From: Methylotenera mobilis JLW8
GTDB lineage: Bacteria; Pseudomonadota; Gammaproteobacteria; Burkholderiales; Methylophilaceae
Reading direction: 5' to 3'
Assembly (NCBI RefSeq): GCF_000023705.1
Contig: NC_012968.1
Location: forward strand, 248,001-312,000
Length of the DNA stretch: 64,000 bases
Shown: one piece after another, positions 8,746 through 16,975 of the stretch
Numbering within the stretch: position 1 is the stretch's first letter
Layout of the letters: each line of letters starts with the position of its first letter
The notes under the pieces: generated by a model
Seen by the model: the letters and a program-made list of their open reading frames with translations, nothing else
Told to the model about the DNA's origin: nothing
The model's database searches: none
Program-made: the position numbers and the translations under genes

Positions 8746-9791
8746 TGGCTAAATCAACAAATGAGCTAGATAAAGGATACAAAATGGAGGAATTGCTTCG
8801 CAGCTATTTTCTCCAAGCCGGGTATTATGTAGTGCGCGGTGTTCCATTTGTTTACGAAGGTTTTGACGTGACAGATATAGATGTATGGCTTTATGGAAGA
8901 GCCTCATCGGTTTCTAGAGAAATTACTATCGTTGATTCAAAGAACAAAAAAACACCTCAAGCTATAGAGAGAATATTTTGGGTTCAAGGATTAAAGATTG
9001 CAACCAAAGCTACTAATGCTATTGTTGCAACAAATGATAGGCGACAGGCTGTTAAAGACTTTGGTAAAGAAATGGGCATTCCCGTTTTAGATGGGTTGTT
9101 TCTTGGAAAGCTTAAGAAATTTGAAGAGTCTTCACGGTTGACCGAAGAAGAGTATTTCAAAAAAATTGATGATTACGCATTGAGCAAAATTGATGGCGAT
9201 TGGCGTGGCAGAATGCAAGCAAGTAAAAGTCTTTTAGCTAAAGGGCTTTCTTTTGATAGTTGTAACGAGTGGCTACTCAACGGTAGATTTTTTGCGGAGC
9301 AGGTCATTACAAAACCTAATCAACGTGAAGTTGCACTTAGGTCTTTATATTTGATCTGTTCTTATATTGCAGTAGCCGTTGATTATATTCTTCGTGAGTA
9401 CTCCTTTTTAGAGCAGGCGGAAAGAAGCGCCCTAATTAAAGACGGGTTCTCTTATGGTTCAAAAGGTAGCTCAGGGTTCCAAAAAATACTAAATGTTACG
9501 ATGGGTTTAGTAGAGCAACATGCTAAGGATGGGCTATTAATTTCGAAACAAGTTCGCTCTAGCGTAAACCGTCAATTAACAACATCTAATACAGAAATTT
9601 TAGGGGATTTTTTTTCCAAAAATGAAGTTGCCAAAACACTTTTCACCGTAGCGAAGGAGTTGGAAGCTTTAGCAATGCAAAGGAATTTCTTATCACATGC
9701 TACGTCTTCGGTGGAATTAAGAAGTCTTTTGTTGTGCCTAATTGATTTTTGGGCTATGGATCGAGTGTTATTTTCTGAATCTTTAAGATAA
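8745..9791 (+). CDS. Putative restriction-endonuclease-like (PD-(D/E)xK) protein, second gene of the pair
   Basis: A 348-residue protein. The first ~110 residues look like an Mrr/restriction-type nuclease core: E15/E16 in helix 1, D46 in the strand after a GFDVTDIDV turn, then D64-x-K66 in the next strand, with D replacing the usual E. A helix and an alternating hydrophobic strand near 92-97 follow. The remaining ~240 residues are helical and unrecognised. A very strong ribosome site (AGGAGGAGG, 8730-8738) lies in the end of the upstream gene, whose stop overlaps this start by one base. Known for the fold: metal-dependent DNA cleavage. Inference: nuclease effector of an uncharacterised two-gene defence or element-stability system. 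It ends facing the convergent gene at 9854. Confidence 0.8.
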   Translation: MAKSTNELDKGYKMEELLRSYFLQAGYYVVRGVPFVYEGFDVTDIDVWLYGRASSVSREITIVDSKNKKTPQAIERIFWVQGLKIATKATNAIVATNDRRQAVKDFGKEMGIPVLDGLFLGKLKKFEESSRLTEEEYFKKIDDYALSKIDGDWRGRMQASKSLLAKGLSFDSCNEWLLNGRFFAEQVITKPNQREVALRSLYLICSYIAVAVDYILREYSFLEQAERSALIKDGFSYGSKGSSGFQKILNVTMGLVEQHAKDGLLISKQVRSSVNRQLTTSNTEILGDFFSKNEVAKTLFTVAKELEALAMQRNFLSHATSSVELRSLLLCLIDFWAMDRVLFSESLR

Positions 9792-9853
9792 GCAATTAAA
9801 TTTGACCCAGTCAAGCATATCTAACCCTATTTTGGAACATAAAACAATATAAC

Positions 9854-10813
9854 TTATATTAGATACTCTGAAACCCTGGTTCCTTCAGTGCTGGCTTTAA
9901 AGTAGTCAAATCCATTATCTTTGCTGAGCTCGAAAGCACCTCTTCCATTTTCGTTATAAATTAGATTGGGGCGTGATGGAATGTAGCCATTAAATTTATC
10001 GACTACCTCATTAAATTTCTGCACCTTGGGCGCATCAATATTGATGAGGTGCTTTATGAAGTTGCTATAGAAACTTGGGTACTCCTTGGTCTTTCTAGGT
10101 TTTGTTGTTTTATTGGGTTTCTTGCTTTTTTCAATCTCCGTGAATTTTGGCGCTAATGGAGATAGCAAATCTTCAGCAGCTTTATCTAATAATCCAATCA
10201 TCATGTAATCGGCTAAATACACGCTATCCTTCATAAAGTTAGCAAGTCGCCATACTGCAATAACAGCTGTGAGCAATCGTAAATCCACATTGATTTCTCC
10301 ACTGCGATAGGCTTTTGCAATAAAGTTGGGTTGATCCTTTTGAAGCCATTCACTTGGCGGTTCAGTCGTATTAAATAGTCTTGCAATGATGAGACTAATT
10401 TTGACTTTGAAAGCTAAGCCCAGCTCGTGTTGTAGTTCGGCAGAGAAGTCATACCAAAACAAAATATCCCAGAGCCCTTCAATTGGGCCATCTAGGGCAT
10501 CCCAAAACCTAACAAATTCTATTTCCCCATCCTCATCTTGAACTGTTGGGCCTATGTGATAGAAGTCACTGGCTTTAATAGATTCAGCACCATATTTGGT
10601 TTTTAGTTTTTGATCGATTAGCTGTCGAGTTGTTGAGTTAACACCAGTACTACCATTTGCATAGTCAGAGCTGTAATTTGTATTGAAACTTTCAAATTTT
10701 TCATTGAGCTCGTAAAAGCTCTTGGCATGCGTTAGTTGCTTTAGTTGGTGTGCCCATAACTGCGTCCTCATGGTGTCAATCAGTGTACGTGGTTTTCTGC
10801 CTTTTCCTGCCAT
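9854..10813 (-). CDS. Hypothetical protein of the mobile element
   Basis: A 319-residue soluble protein of unknown function. The ATG at 10813 is preferred over an upstream TTG at 10819, since a GGA lies 8-10 bases before it. The N-terminus (MAGKGRKPRTLID) is basic and could bind nucleic acid. A Lys/Thr-rich linker sits near 225-240. The central part is helical with many aromatic residues, and no catalytic motif stands out. It is divergent from the ParB-methyltransferase gene. A perfect ACTAAT-cc-ATTAGT palindrome lies 12 bases before its start, suggesting regulated expression. Confidence 0.75.
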   Translation of the reverse strand: MAGKGRKPRTLIDTMRTQLWAHQLKQLTHAKSFYELNEKFESFNTNYSSDYANGSTGVNSTTRQLIDQKLKTKYGAESIKASDFYHIGPTVQDEDGEIEFVRFWDALDGPIEGLWDILFWYDFSAELQHELGLAFKVKISLIIARLFNTTEPPSEWLQKDQPNFIAKAYRSGEINVDLRLLTAVIAVWRLANFMKDSVYLADYMMIGLLDKAAEDLLSPLAPKFTEIEKSKKPNKTTKPRKTKEYPSFYSNFIKHLINIDAPKVQKFNEVVDKFNGYIPSRPNLIYNENGRGAFELSKDNGFDYFKASTEGTRVSEYLI

Positions 10814-10824
10814 TATCAAATTCC

Positions 10825-10838
10825 ACTAATCCATTAGT
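10825..10838. promoter_or_regulatory. Palindromic operator candidate upstream of the 9854-10813 gene
   Basis: ACTAAT-cc-ATTAGT is a perfect 6-base inverted repeat, 12 bases upstream of the ATG of the minus-strand gene and inside the divergent intergenic region shared with the ParB-methyltransferase gene. Its position suits a repressor of the minus-strand gene. The cognate regulator is unknown. Confidence 0.4.
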
Positions 10839-10968
10839 TTAAAAAAATACTAACAGCTTTTTGATTGGAATTTAGCCCTATTAATTTCGATAGCTCATTT
10901 TTTTACAATGGGTTCATCTTGAATCAGTTAACGCCATTCAAGACTTTAATTAATAAGGAGAATCAAAA

Positions 10969-12210
10969 ATGACAGAAAAATATAACGTTAATAGTTTAAT
11001 GGGGTTGGAAAATGATGAATTGCAAAGTGAATTGCTAATTCATCCAATAGCTAATCTATTTCCAGAGATGTCGGAATTGCAGTTTGACGAGCTGAAACAA
11101 GATATCGCGCAAAATGGATTGCAAATGCCAATTCTTATGTATGGAGGAAAGGTGGTGGATGGTCGCCATCGCTTACGTGCATGCTCGGCATTAGGAGTCA
11201 CTCCTAAGTTCGCAGAGCTAGAAGCTGCTAATGATAAATCAGCAGAACAATCTGTAATTAGTATCAACTTGCATAGACGTCATCTCACGGAAGGTCAAAA
11301 GGCAATCATTGCTGCGCGATTAACCAACTCATTCGTTGGAGCAAATCAGCATACTGCTGGAGCTGTATCCCAAAGAAAGGTTGCAGAAGAATTGGGCATT
11401 TCAGTTGACTCAGTTCAGCGTGGAAAAAAAGTGCTCAATAACGGCACCCCAGAACTTATCGCGGCAGTCTCTGAAGGAAAGCTAGACATCAGCAACGCAG
11501 CAAAACTTGCCCAACTTGCGAAACAAGATCAGTCACAACTTAACTTTGATGATATCAAAACTATTCAAGAGGCCAGCAAGGCTATTAATAAAGCAAAATT
11601 TGAAAGTCGCCGTCAAGAGCGTATTCAAGAGATTGAAGCTAAAAGAGCCAATAACAAACCATTGGAGTCTTCACTAGGAACATTCAGCGTAATTCTAGCT
11701 GATCCACCATGGGACTACATGGGTGAGCTTGCCGTGGGTTATCCATGTATGTCAGTAAAGGAAATTTGCGAGATGCCTATTAGCCAAATTTCAGCTGATG
11801 ATGCAGTTCTGTTTATGTGGTGCTCATCTTCTTTGTTGCCAGAAGCTGTAGAAGTGGTGAAAGCATGGGGCTTTACATTTAAGACGAGTGCAGTTTGGGA
11901 TAAAGACTTTTCTGGTCAGGGTACATATTTTCGTCAAGGCCATGAGGTGCTGATGATTGCTACCAAAGGATTGGTGCCTGAGGTTCCATACGATGCACGC
12001 CCATCTTCTGTATTGAAATTCAAGCGTCGTGAGCACAGTCGTAAACCAGATGAGGTTTACCAAATTATTGACCATATGTATCCGGAACTTAGCAAAGTTG
12101 AACTATTTTGCAGAGGCGAGCCAGCAAACGGTTGGGCTGGCTGGGGTAATGAATGTACTCAGAAAAACACAGATATCAATGCATCAATTAATGTAGCTAA
12201 ACAAGCTTAA
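10969..12210 (+). CDS. ParB-like nuclease domain / MT-A70 adenine methyltransferase fusion
   Basis: A 413-residue two-domain protein. Residues ~22-110 form a ParB/sulfiredoxin-type domain with the GRHRLRA motif at 65-71 and the following LHRRHLT segment. Residues 135-155 look like a helix-turn-helix. The C-terminal half is an MT-A70-family N6-adenine methyltransferase with DPPW at 245-248, a conserved MWC strand near 284 and an RxxHE-type segment near 325. ParB domains bind or cut DNA or hydrolyse CTP; MT-A70 enzymes methylate adenine. Such fusions occur on phages and mobile elements. Inference: element-encoded epigenetic marking or anti-restriction linked to DNA recognition. The start has a clear AAGGAG site 7-8 bases upstream. 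The next gene begins 18 bases after its stop. Confidence 0.9.
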   Translation: MTEKYNVNSLMGLENDELQSELLIHPIANLFPEMSELQFDELKQDIAQNGLQMPILMYGGKVVDGRHRLRACSALGVTPKFAELEAANDKSAEQSVISINLHRRHLTEGQKAIIAARLTNSFVGANQHTAGAVSQRKVAEELGISVDSVQRGKKVLNNGTPELIAAVSEGKLDISNAAKLAQLAKQDQSQLNFDDIKTIQEASKAINKAKFESRRQERIQEIEAKRANNKPLESSLGTFSVILADPPWDYMGELAVGYPCMSVKEICEMPISQISADDAVLFMWCSSSLLPEAVEVVKAWGFTFKTSAVWDKDFSGQGTYFRQGHEVLMIATKGLVPEVPYDARPSSVLKFKRREHSRKPDEVYQIIDHMYPELSKVELFCRGEPANGWAGWGNECTQKNTDINASINVAKQA

Positions 12211-12228
12211 TCGCAAAGGAGAAATGGC

Positions 12229-12810
12229 ATGACAGACATGAGCACATTAGTAAGTAGTGTATTTAAAAACGAAGCCAATTTATCGGCTGTAGCAAATAAA
12301 GCCGTCATAAATACTGAGTTATGGTTAGCTGAGCAAGATATTAGCATTAATAATTTTAATGAGTTTCTCACAACCTACCGTGTTGAATTTGAGGCAGCTG
12401 CTTTGCAATTTATCGCTACCAACATTCTGGGGGTGAATGATTATGTACGCGAGATTATGCTGGATTTCTGTGATGATTTTTCATACACAGATATAGAGTT
12501 TATTGTTGAGAACAATCTTTATGATTTTGACAAAAATGTATGCTGGTTTTTTGAGTGTTTAGTTGCTCAAAATTTTATTGAAGCAGAAGAGCTTTTACCA
12601 AGTATAAAATCAGATTACTTACTCTTATCTAGTCGCCGTGAATTCATTTGGGAGTTAGATTGCTACTTGTCTTTAATTCAATCAACATTCTCTGATAGGG
12701 ATTTGATAAGTGATTTTGATGATTATAATAATCTCAAAAAATTACAAGCTAAACTAGATAAAGAATTACCTAGCAGCCCTTGTAAGAGTGGGCGTAAATC
12801 AAAAATCTGA
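12229..12810 (+). CDS. Hypothetical acidic protein downstream of the ParB-methyltransferase fusion
   Basis: A 193-residue protein of unknown function. It is rich in Asp and Glu over about 180 residues and ends in a short basic tail (GRKSKI). It has no signal peptide and no membrane segment. AAGGAG lies about 8 bases before the ATG, and the gene follows the ParB-methyltransferase gene by 18 bases, so co-transcription is likely. Strong acidity plus location beside a methyltransferase on a mobile element could fit a DNA-mimic or anti-restriction role, but nothing in the sequence proves it. Confidence 0.75.
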   Translation: MTDMSTLVSSVFKNEANLSAVANKAVINTELWLAEQDISINNFNEFLTTYRVEFEAAALQFIATNILGVNDYVREIMLDFCDDFSYTDIEFIVENNLYDFDKNVCWFFECLVAQNFIEAEELLPSIKSDYLLLSSRREFIWELDCYLSLIQSTFSDRDLISDFDDYNNLKKLQAKLDKELPSSPCKSGRKSKI

Positions 12811-12845
12811 TTTACTCGACTTTAACTAGTATATTTCAAGCAATT

Positions 12846-12876
12846 AAACTGAAGTCTTTATTGGCTCAGTTTTTTT
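12846..12876 (+). terminator. Predicted terminator after the acidic-protein gene
   Basis: AAACTGA (12846-12852) pairs with TCAGTTT (12866-12872) across a 13-base loop and runs into a T stretch. It lies between convergent genes and probably ends the plus-strand transcript from the ParB-methyltransferase operon. Confidence 0.5.
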
Positions 12877-13007
12877 GTTTTTGTACTTAAAGCGTTAGTT
12901 GGTTCATTTGCTTGTGATTTTGATCACAGCTTAGTCCTGCTAATTAACTGATGTACGCCGTTGTGGGTACATATAAAAAAATTTGATCTTAGCCAGTGAT
13001 TCTGGGC

Positions 13008-13964
13008 TTATTTATTAATCTGAGACCAGTATTTTCTAACGGTTTTAATGTTGAGCCCACATTTGATTTGCACGCTTTTCTGCGTAATAGGTAGGCCAGA
13101 GAACAGCAAGAAATTTACTGCTTCTTGTATTGCCTCAATTGCTTTTTTTGTTCTCAGCTCATTGGTATATTCAGCGCCTTTGCTCATGCGCTCCTGAGCT
13201 GTTTCATTTGTAAAAGTTAGCACTTTCTCTCTACCGCCTAGTTGGTGACGGTTTCTCCATATCCATTTTGAGGTGGCATTTGCTGTGTGAAATACTTCTT
13301 TGTATGGTAATGGGTCAGAGAAGCTTATGTTGATTTCTTGAGCCTTGTTTTGGGCTTCCTGGCGCCAACTTTCCTCACTTATAAACCTATGGACCGAACG
13401 GTAGCCCCACAATCGAAGTGTATGAAACAATAAATCATTACGACCACCACACTCCAACTTCTCGATGAGTGCTTTGTCTACTCTGAGCTTATTTATTTCA
13501 ACATATTCTAAAAAATCGCCTAAATCATAGCTGGCATTATTGGTGATGACTTGCCATCTTGTGTGTAATGGATTTTTAGTGATGGTGTGGCTGTAAGCAG
13601 TATCTGCAGCTAGGCGATGTGTCATGGCGTCTTGTACTGCTTCAAAATACTGCTGTGGCTTGCTGCGACTACTTTCGTGGTAAGCAACAGGTGTATTTAA
13701 ATGATATAGATAATGACAATGCTTGTTGACTGGGTTTATTGTAATGATGGTCGGAGGGGGTAGGTTCACATCTTCAAACTTAAAAGCTGATCCTTGTTCA
13801 TCGAGATCAAAACTCAAATACTGACGATACATAGGGTTGAGACCACAATAAGCGAATTGCTGTACTTTTTCGCGTTTGCGAAATTTTGTGCCTTCTTCAA
13901 AGTCGTTGGTAGTGATGACGGCTTCATTGAGGTGAGAATAAAAATCTTCTAGTTGTTGGTTCAT
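13008..13964 (-). CDS. rep: Replication initiation protein (ColE2-type replicase family)
   Basis: A 318-residue protein resembling the Replicase (PF03090) family of plasmid initiators. It shows the segment INPVNKHCHYLYHLNTPV (about 94-111), then a helical region and a basic stretch near 150-165. The last 40 residues look like a helix-turn-helix (SVQIKCGLNIKTVRKYW). ColE2-type Rep proteins bind the origin and prime replication. I use the ATG at 13964; the longer frame from 14108 would cover the inverted repeat and tandem repeats upstream and has no ribosome site. Its presence suggests the element can replicate after excision. An inverted repeat immediately upstream probably serves as operator or origin. 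Confidence 0.82.
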   Translation of the reverse strand: MNQQLEDFYSHLNEAVITTNDFEEGTKFRKREKVQQFAYCGLNPMYRQYLSFDLDEQGSAFKFEDVNLPPPTIITINPVNKHCHYLYHLNTPVAYHESSRSKPQQYFEAVQDAMTHRLAADTAYSHTITKNPLHTRWQVITNNASYDLGDFLEYVEINKLRVDKALIEKLECGGRNDLLFHTLRLWGYRSVHRFISEESWRQEAQNKAQEINISFSDPLPYKEVFHTANATSKWIWRNRHQLGGREKVLTFTNETAQERMSKGAEYTNELRTKKAIEAIQEAVNFLLFSGLPITQKSVQIKCGLNIKTVRKYWSQINK

Positions 13965-13966
13965 CC

Positions 13967-13993
13967 GTTGTGTCGTTAGTCTTACGACACAAC
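13967..13993. repeat. Perfect 10-base inverted repeat upstream of rep
   Basis: GTTGTGTCGT (13967-13976) and ACGACACAAC (13984-13993) are exact reverse complements separated by 7 bases. The repeat begins 3 bases before the rep ATG. In RNA it would fold over the ribosome-binding region; in DNA it is a natural operator. Either way it should control Rep level, or be part of the origin. Confidence 0.7.
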
Positions 13994-14080
13994 TTAATAG
14001 AAAACTCCTTAAAGTCAACGGACTGTCGATATTTATTATCAACAAGAGAAATGTTCGTAATGCTGTCCTATTTTGACGAG

Positions 14081-14118
14081 CTAAAAACGGTAGCACTAAC
14101 GGTAGCACTTATTTTTAG
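14081..14118. repeat. Tandem 12-base repeats flanked by an inverted repeat (iteron-like)
   Basis: AACGGTAGCACT occurs twice head-to-tail (14086-14097 and 14098-14109). CTAAAAA (14081-14087) and TTTTTAG (14112-14118) frame the pair as an inverted repeat. The block lies about 120 bases upstream of rep and near the end of the element. It could be an origin iteron pair, or arm-type sites for an integrase. Only two copies are present. Confidence 0.55.
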
Positions 14119-14170
14119 CGATATACGTTATACTTCATTTGTAACTCGTTGATTAACTTCGACTTGGAAT

Positions 14171-14201
14171 TGCATGGGGTAGAACCCCATCAGCCACCCC
14201 A
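14171..14201 (+). pseudogene. Decayed tRNA-His 3' end, probable right attachment site of the mobile element
   Basis: The last 17 bases read CCCCATCAGCCACCCCA. This equals a tRNA-His T-stem strand, 3' acceptor strand, the C73 discriminator unique to tRNA-His, and CCA. The T-loop is damaged: GGGGT-aga-ACCCC where a TTCGA loop is expected. No 5' half is present upstream, because the rep region occupies that place. Elements that insert in a tRNA 3' end leave a displaced, unselected copy of that end at their far side, which is what this looks like. An intact tRNA-His would then lie left of the window. The native tRNA terminator follows directly. Confidence 0.7.
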
Positions 14202-14210
14202 TATATTAAA

Positions 14211-14236
14211 AGCCCCGCACTCGCGGGGCTTTTTTA
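14211..14236 (+). terminator. Rho-independent terminator after the tRNA-His remnant
   Basis: AGCCCCGC (14211-14218), a 4-base loop and GCGGGGCT (14223-14230) form a perfect 8-base GC-rich hairpin, followed by TTTTTT. It starts 10 bases after the remnant CCA, the usual spacing of a tRNA terminator. It now insulates the element from downstream chromosomal genes. Confidence 0.85.
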
Positions 14237-14512
14237 TTGCCTGTTGCCCTTCATTCTGCTGTTCCGTGCTTACCTTGGTATTCAATCAAAGGCCGTCGTT
14301 GCTGAATCTACTCTTGCTTGTTTACCATCTGAGTGATGGTTGTTTATAGCCAGGGTGGTGGCTGAATAAATCCAATCTACTTGGCGCGTAAGTTTTTCTC
14401 TTAGTCTGAGTTTTTATAACTGGCTGATTCTGCAAGATTATTTTTATGGTTTGATGTTGGTATGCCTTTTGCCTACTAGTTCCCCGTATTTAAAATAATG
14501 ACAGGGAGAGTT
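14237..14512. other. Intergenic region before the TonB-dependent receptor
   Basis: Together with the terminator this leaves about 300 bases without a convincing gene. A 66-codon frame starting at 14149 crosses the tRNA remnant and terminator and is not credible. I saw no cobalamin riboswitch and no recognised operator, only AT-rich sequence expected to hold the receptor promoter. Confidence 0.4.
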
Positions 14513-16975
14513 ATGCAAAACACAATGAAACCAAGGCTGATGTTGCTGGCCATATTGGCAGCCTATTCAGTGCCGCAAACGGTGCAAGCTGGGGACAAGA
14601 TTACAATTGACAAGGTTGAAGTGGTGAGTGCAACACCGCTGCCATCTGTCGGTGTGCCAGTTAGTCAAATTCCTTCTAATGTACAAACGGTGGATGCTGA
14701 AGATCTAGAACGTACACAATCTTTGGATATTAGTGAATACATGAAGCGCCATATGGGTAGCGTTTATGTAAACGAGGTTCAGAATAACCCGTTGCAGCCA
14801 GACATTAATTACCGTGGATTTACTGCGTCACCGCTATTGGGAACGCCACAGGGTCTTTCCATTTATATGGATGGCGTGCGTATGAACCAGCCATTTGGCG
14901 ATGTGGTGAGCTGGGACTTGATTCCTAAGAATGCCATTAAAGGCATGCAGTTGATGCCTGGCTCTAACCCGATGTTTGGCTTGAATACGTTAGGTGGTGC
15001 TTTGTCGATTCAAACTAAAAATGGCCGCGACAATCCAGGTGGCGCACTGCAAACTTTGTTTGGTAGTTGGGGCCGTAATGTTACAAATATGGAATATGGC
15101 GGTGTAGCGGATAATATCGATTACTTTGTTGCCGGTACTTTTTTTGATGAAAATGGCTGGCGTGACCATTCTGAATCCAACTCCAAGCAGTTATTTGGTA
15201 AGTTGGGTTGGCATGGTGAAAAAACTGACCTGAATCTGACCTATGCTTGGGCCGATACTGACCTGAACGGTAACGGCATGACGCCACAAAGTATGCTGCG
15301 CCGCAATTACGACAGCGTGTTCACATGGCCGGATAATACGCAGAATAAATCTAACTTTTTGAATCTGCAATTAGCGCATTATTTTACTGATAACGTGTCG
15401 CTCACAGGTAATACCTACTACCGGAAGATTAAAACGCGTAGTTATAACGGTGATCTTAACGACGGTTCATTGCCCGAGGTGGTTGGTGCCGTAACCTCGC
15501 CAAACTGGGGGCAGAATGTATTCTTGGCCAATGGTTCTCCTGCCTGTGCTAGTCAGCTAGCGACTGGTGATGAGCCACTGGAAAAGTGCTCTGGCTTGAT
15601 TAACCGTAGTGAAGTAAACCAAGAAAACATGGGTATTTTTGGTCAGGTCAATGTCAGCAATAAATTGTGGGGTTTAGACAATACATATGCGGTTGGTACT
15701 GGCTTTGATTTTAGTCGCAGCACTTACAAGGCATCTTCTGAATACGGTGTGGTCACCGCAGATCGCGGCATTGCTGGCTCGGGCGTTTTTCTTGATCCAA
15801 CAAATGGTAAAGGCTATAACGCTGATGGTGAGTTGGATGATGCACGTGTTAACTTGCGCGGCAGAAACTATACATGGAGCATCTTTGCGACAGATACTTT
15901 AGCGGTGACTGACAAGCTACACGTAACTGCTGCTGCGCGATATAACCATATCCGCGTAAAAAATAAAGATCGCTTGGATGGTGATGCTTATCGAGATGCC
16001 GACGACTCATTAAGTGGTAACCACACATTCAGCCGCATTAATCCAGCAATCGGTCTGACTTATGCGGTGAGCGATGCTCTGAATGTCTATACTGGCTACA
16101 ATGAAGGTAGTCGCGCGCCAACCAGCATCGAGCTTGGCTGTGCTAACCCTGATAACGGTTGTCGTTTACCTAATGCAATGGCAGGTGATCCGCCATTGGA
16201 TCAGGTGGTGACCAAAACGTGGGAAGCTGGCTTGCGTGGTAAGTTGAACAGTGCGATATCTTGGAATGCTGGTGTGTTTAGCGCAACAAACTACGATGAC
16301 ATCCAATTTATTAGCAGCCCGACTTCTGGTGAAGGTTACTTTAAGAACTTTGGTGAAACCCGTCGTCGTGGGGTTGAGGGTGGCCTGAACGCGAGTCTGG
16401 GTAATCTTGCGATAGGTGCCAATTATACCTTCCTTGATGCTACATATGAGAGTAACGAGACTTTTATGGCTGAAGCTAACTCTTCGGCTGACGATGGTAA
16501 CGTTAATGTTAAAAAAGGCAACCGTATCCCATTGGTGCCTAGAAACATGTTCAAGCTTTATTCAAATTACCGTGTGACAGATAGATTCAGTGTGGGCGGT
16601 GATCTACTGGCTGTTACTGGCTCATATGTGCGCGGTAACGAGAATAATAAGCATGAGTCAGGCGGTGTTTTCCTAGGTGGCGGCAAAATCGCTGGCTACA
16701 GCACTGTTAATCTGTCAGCTGCATTCCAAATGAATGATGAGTGGAATTTGTTTGCACGTATTAATAACGTGTTTGACAAAGAGTACGCGACAGCCGGACA
16801 GCTCGGTGCTAGCCCTTTCAACCCGGCTAATGGTAATTACATGACAACCAATGGTCGCCGCTCTAAGACTGTGGGTGAAACGTTCTTGGCGCCAGGTGCA
16901 CCACGCTCCGTATGGGTTGGTGTGCGTTATGAATTTGGTGGTAAAAAATCAGCGTATGCACCATCGGCAGATTAA
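14513..16975 (+). CDS. TonB-dependent outer-membrane receptor
   Basis: An 820-residue outer-membrane receptor. A signal peptide (about 1-27, ending VQA) is followed by a TonB-box-like segment (DKVEVVSATP), a plug domain (about 45-165, with the YRGF and YMDGVRMNQPFG motifs) and a long beta-barrel that ends with the typical aromatic terminal strand (VWVGVRYEFGG) plus a short tail. The ATG at 14513 has GGGAG 5-9 bases upstream and is preferred over the ATG at 14498. Such receptors import metal chelates, cobalamin or other scarce ligands using TonB-ExbBD energy. The ligand cannot be told from sequence. It stands alone, with a terminator about 145 bases after its stop. Confidence 0.93.
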   Translation: MQNTMKPRLMLLAILAAYSVPQTVQAGDKITIDKVEVVSATPLPSVGVPVSQIPSNVQTVDAEDLERTQSLDISEYMKRHMGSVYVNEVQNNPLQPDINYRGFTASPLLGTPQGLSIYMDGVRMNQPFGDVVSWDLIPKNAIKGMQLMPGSNPMFGLNTLGGALSIQTKNGRDNPGGALQTLFGSWGRNVTNMEYGGVADNIDYFVAGTFFDENGWRDHSESNSKQLFGKLGWHGEKTDLNLTYAWADTDLNGNGMTPQSMLRRNYDSVFTWPDNTQNKSNFLNLQLAHYFTDNVSLTGNTYYRKIKTRSYNGDLNDGSLPEVVGAVTSPNWGQNVFLANGSPACASQLATGDEPLEKCSGLINRSEVNQENMGIFGQVNVSNKLWGLDNTYAVGTGFDFSRSTYKASSEYGVVTADRGIAGSGVFLDPTNGKGYNADGELDDARVNLRGRNYTWSIFATDTLAVTDKLHVTAAARYNHIRVKNKDRLDGDAYRDADDSLSGNHTFSRINPAIGLTYAVSDALNVYTGYNEGSRAPTSIELGCANPDNGCRLPNAMAGDPPLDQVVTKTWEAGLRGKLNSAISWNAGVFSATNYDDIQFISSPTSGEGYFKNFGETRRRGVEGGLNASLGNLAIGANYTFLDATYESNETFMAEANSSADDGNVNVKKGNRIPLVPRNMFKLYSNYRVTDRFSVGGDLLAVTGSYVRGNENNKHESGGVFLGGGKIAGYSTVNLSAAFQMNDEWNLFARINNVFDKEYATAGQLGASPFNPANGNYMTTNGRRSKTVGETFLAPGAPRSVWVGVRYEFGGKKSAYAPSAD

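Noticed and set aside
13965-14108. Longer rep reading frame
   Set aside because: It covers the inverted repeat and tandem repeats, has no ribosome site and adds a hydrophobic stretch unlike the family.
14149-14349. 66-codon frame after the rep region
   Set aside because: It runs across the tRNA-His remnant and a terminator hairpin; not a gene.
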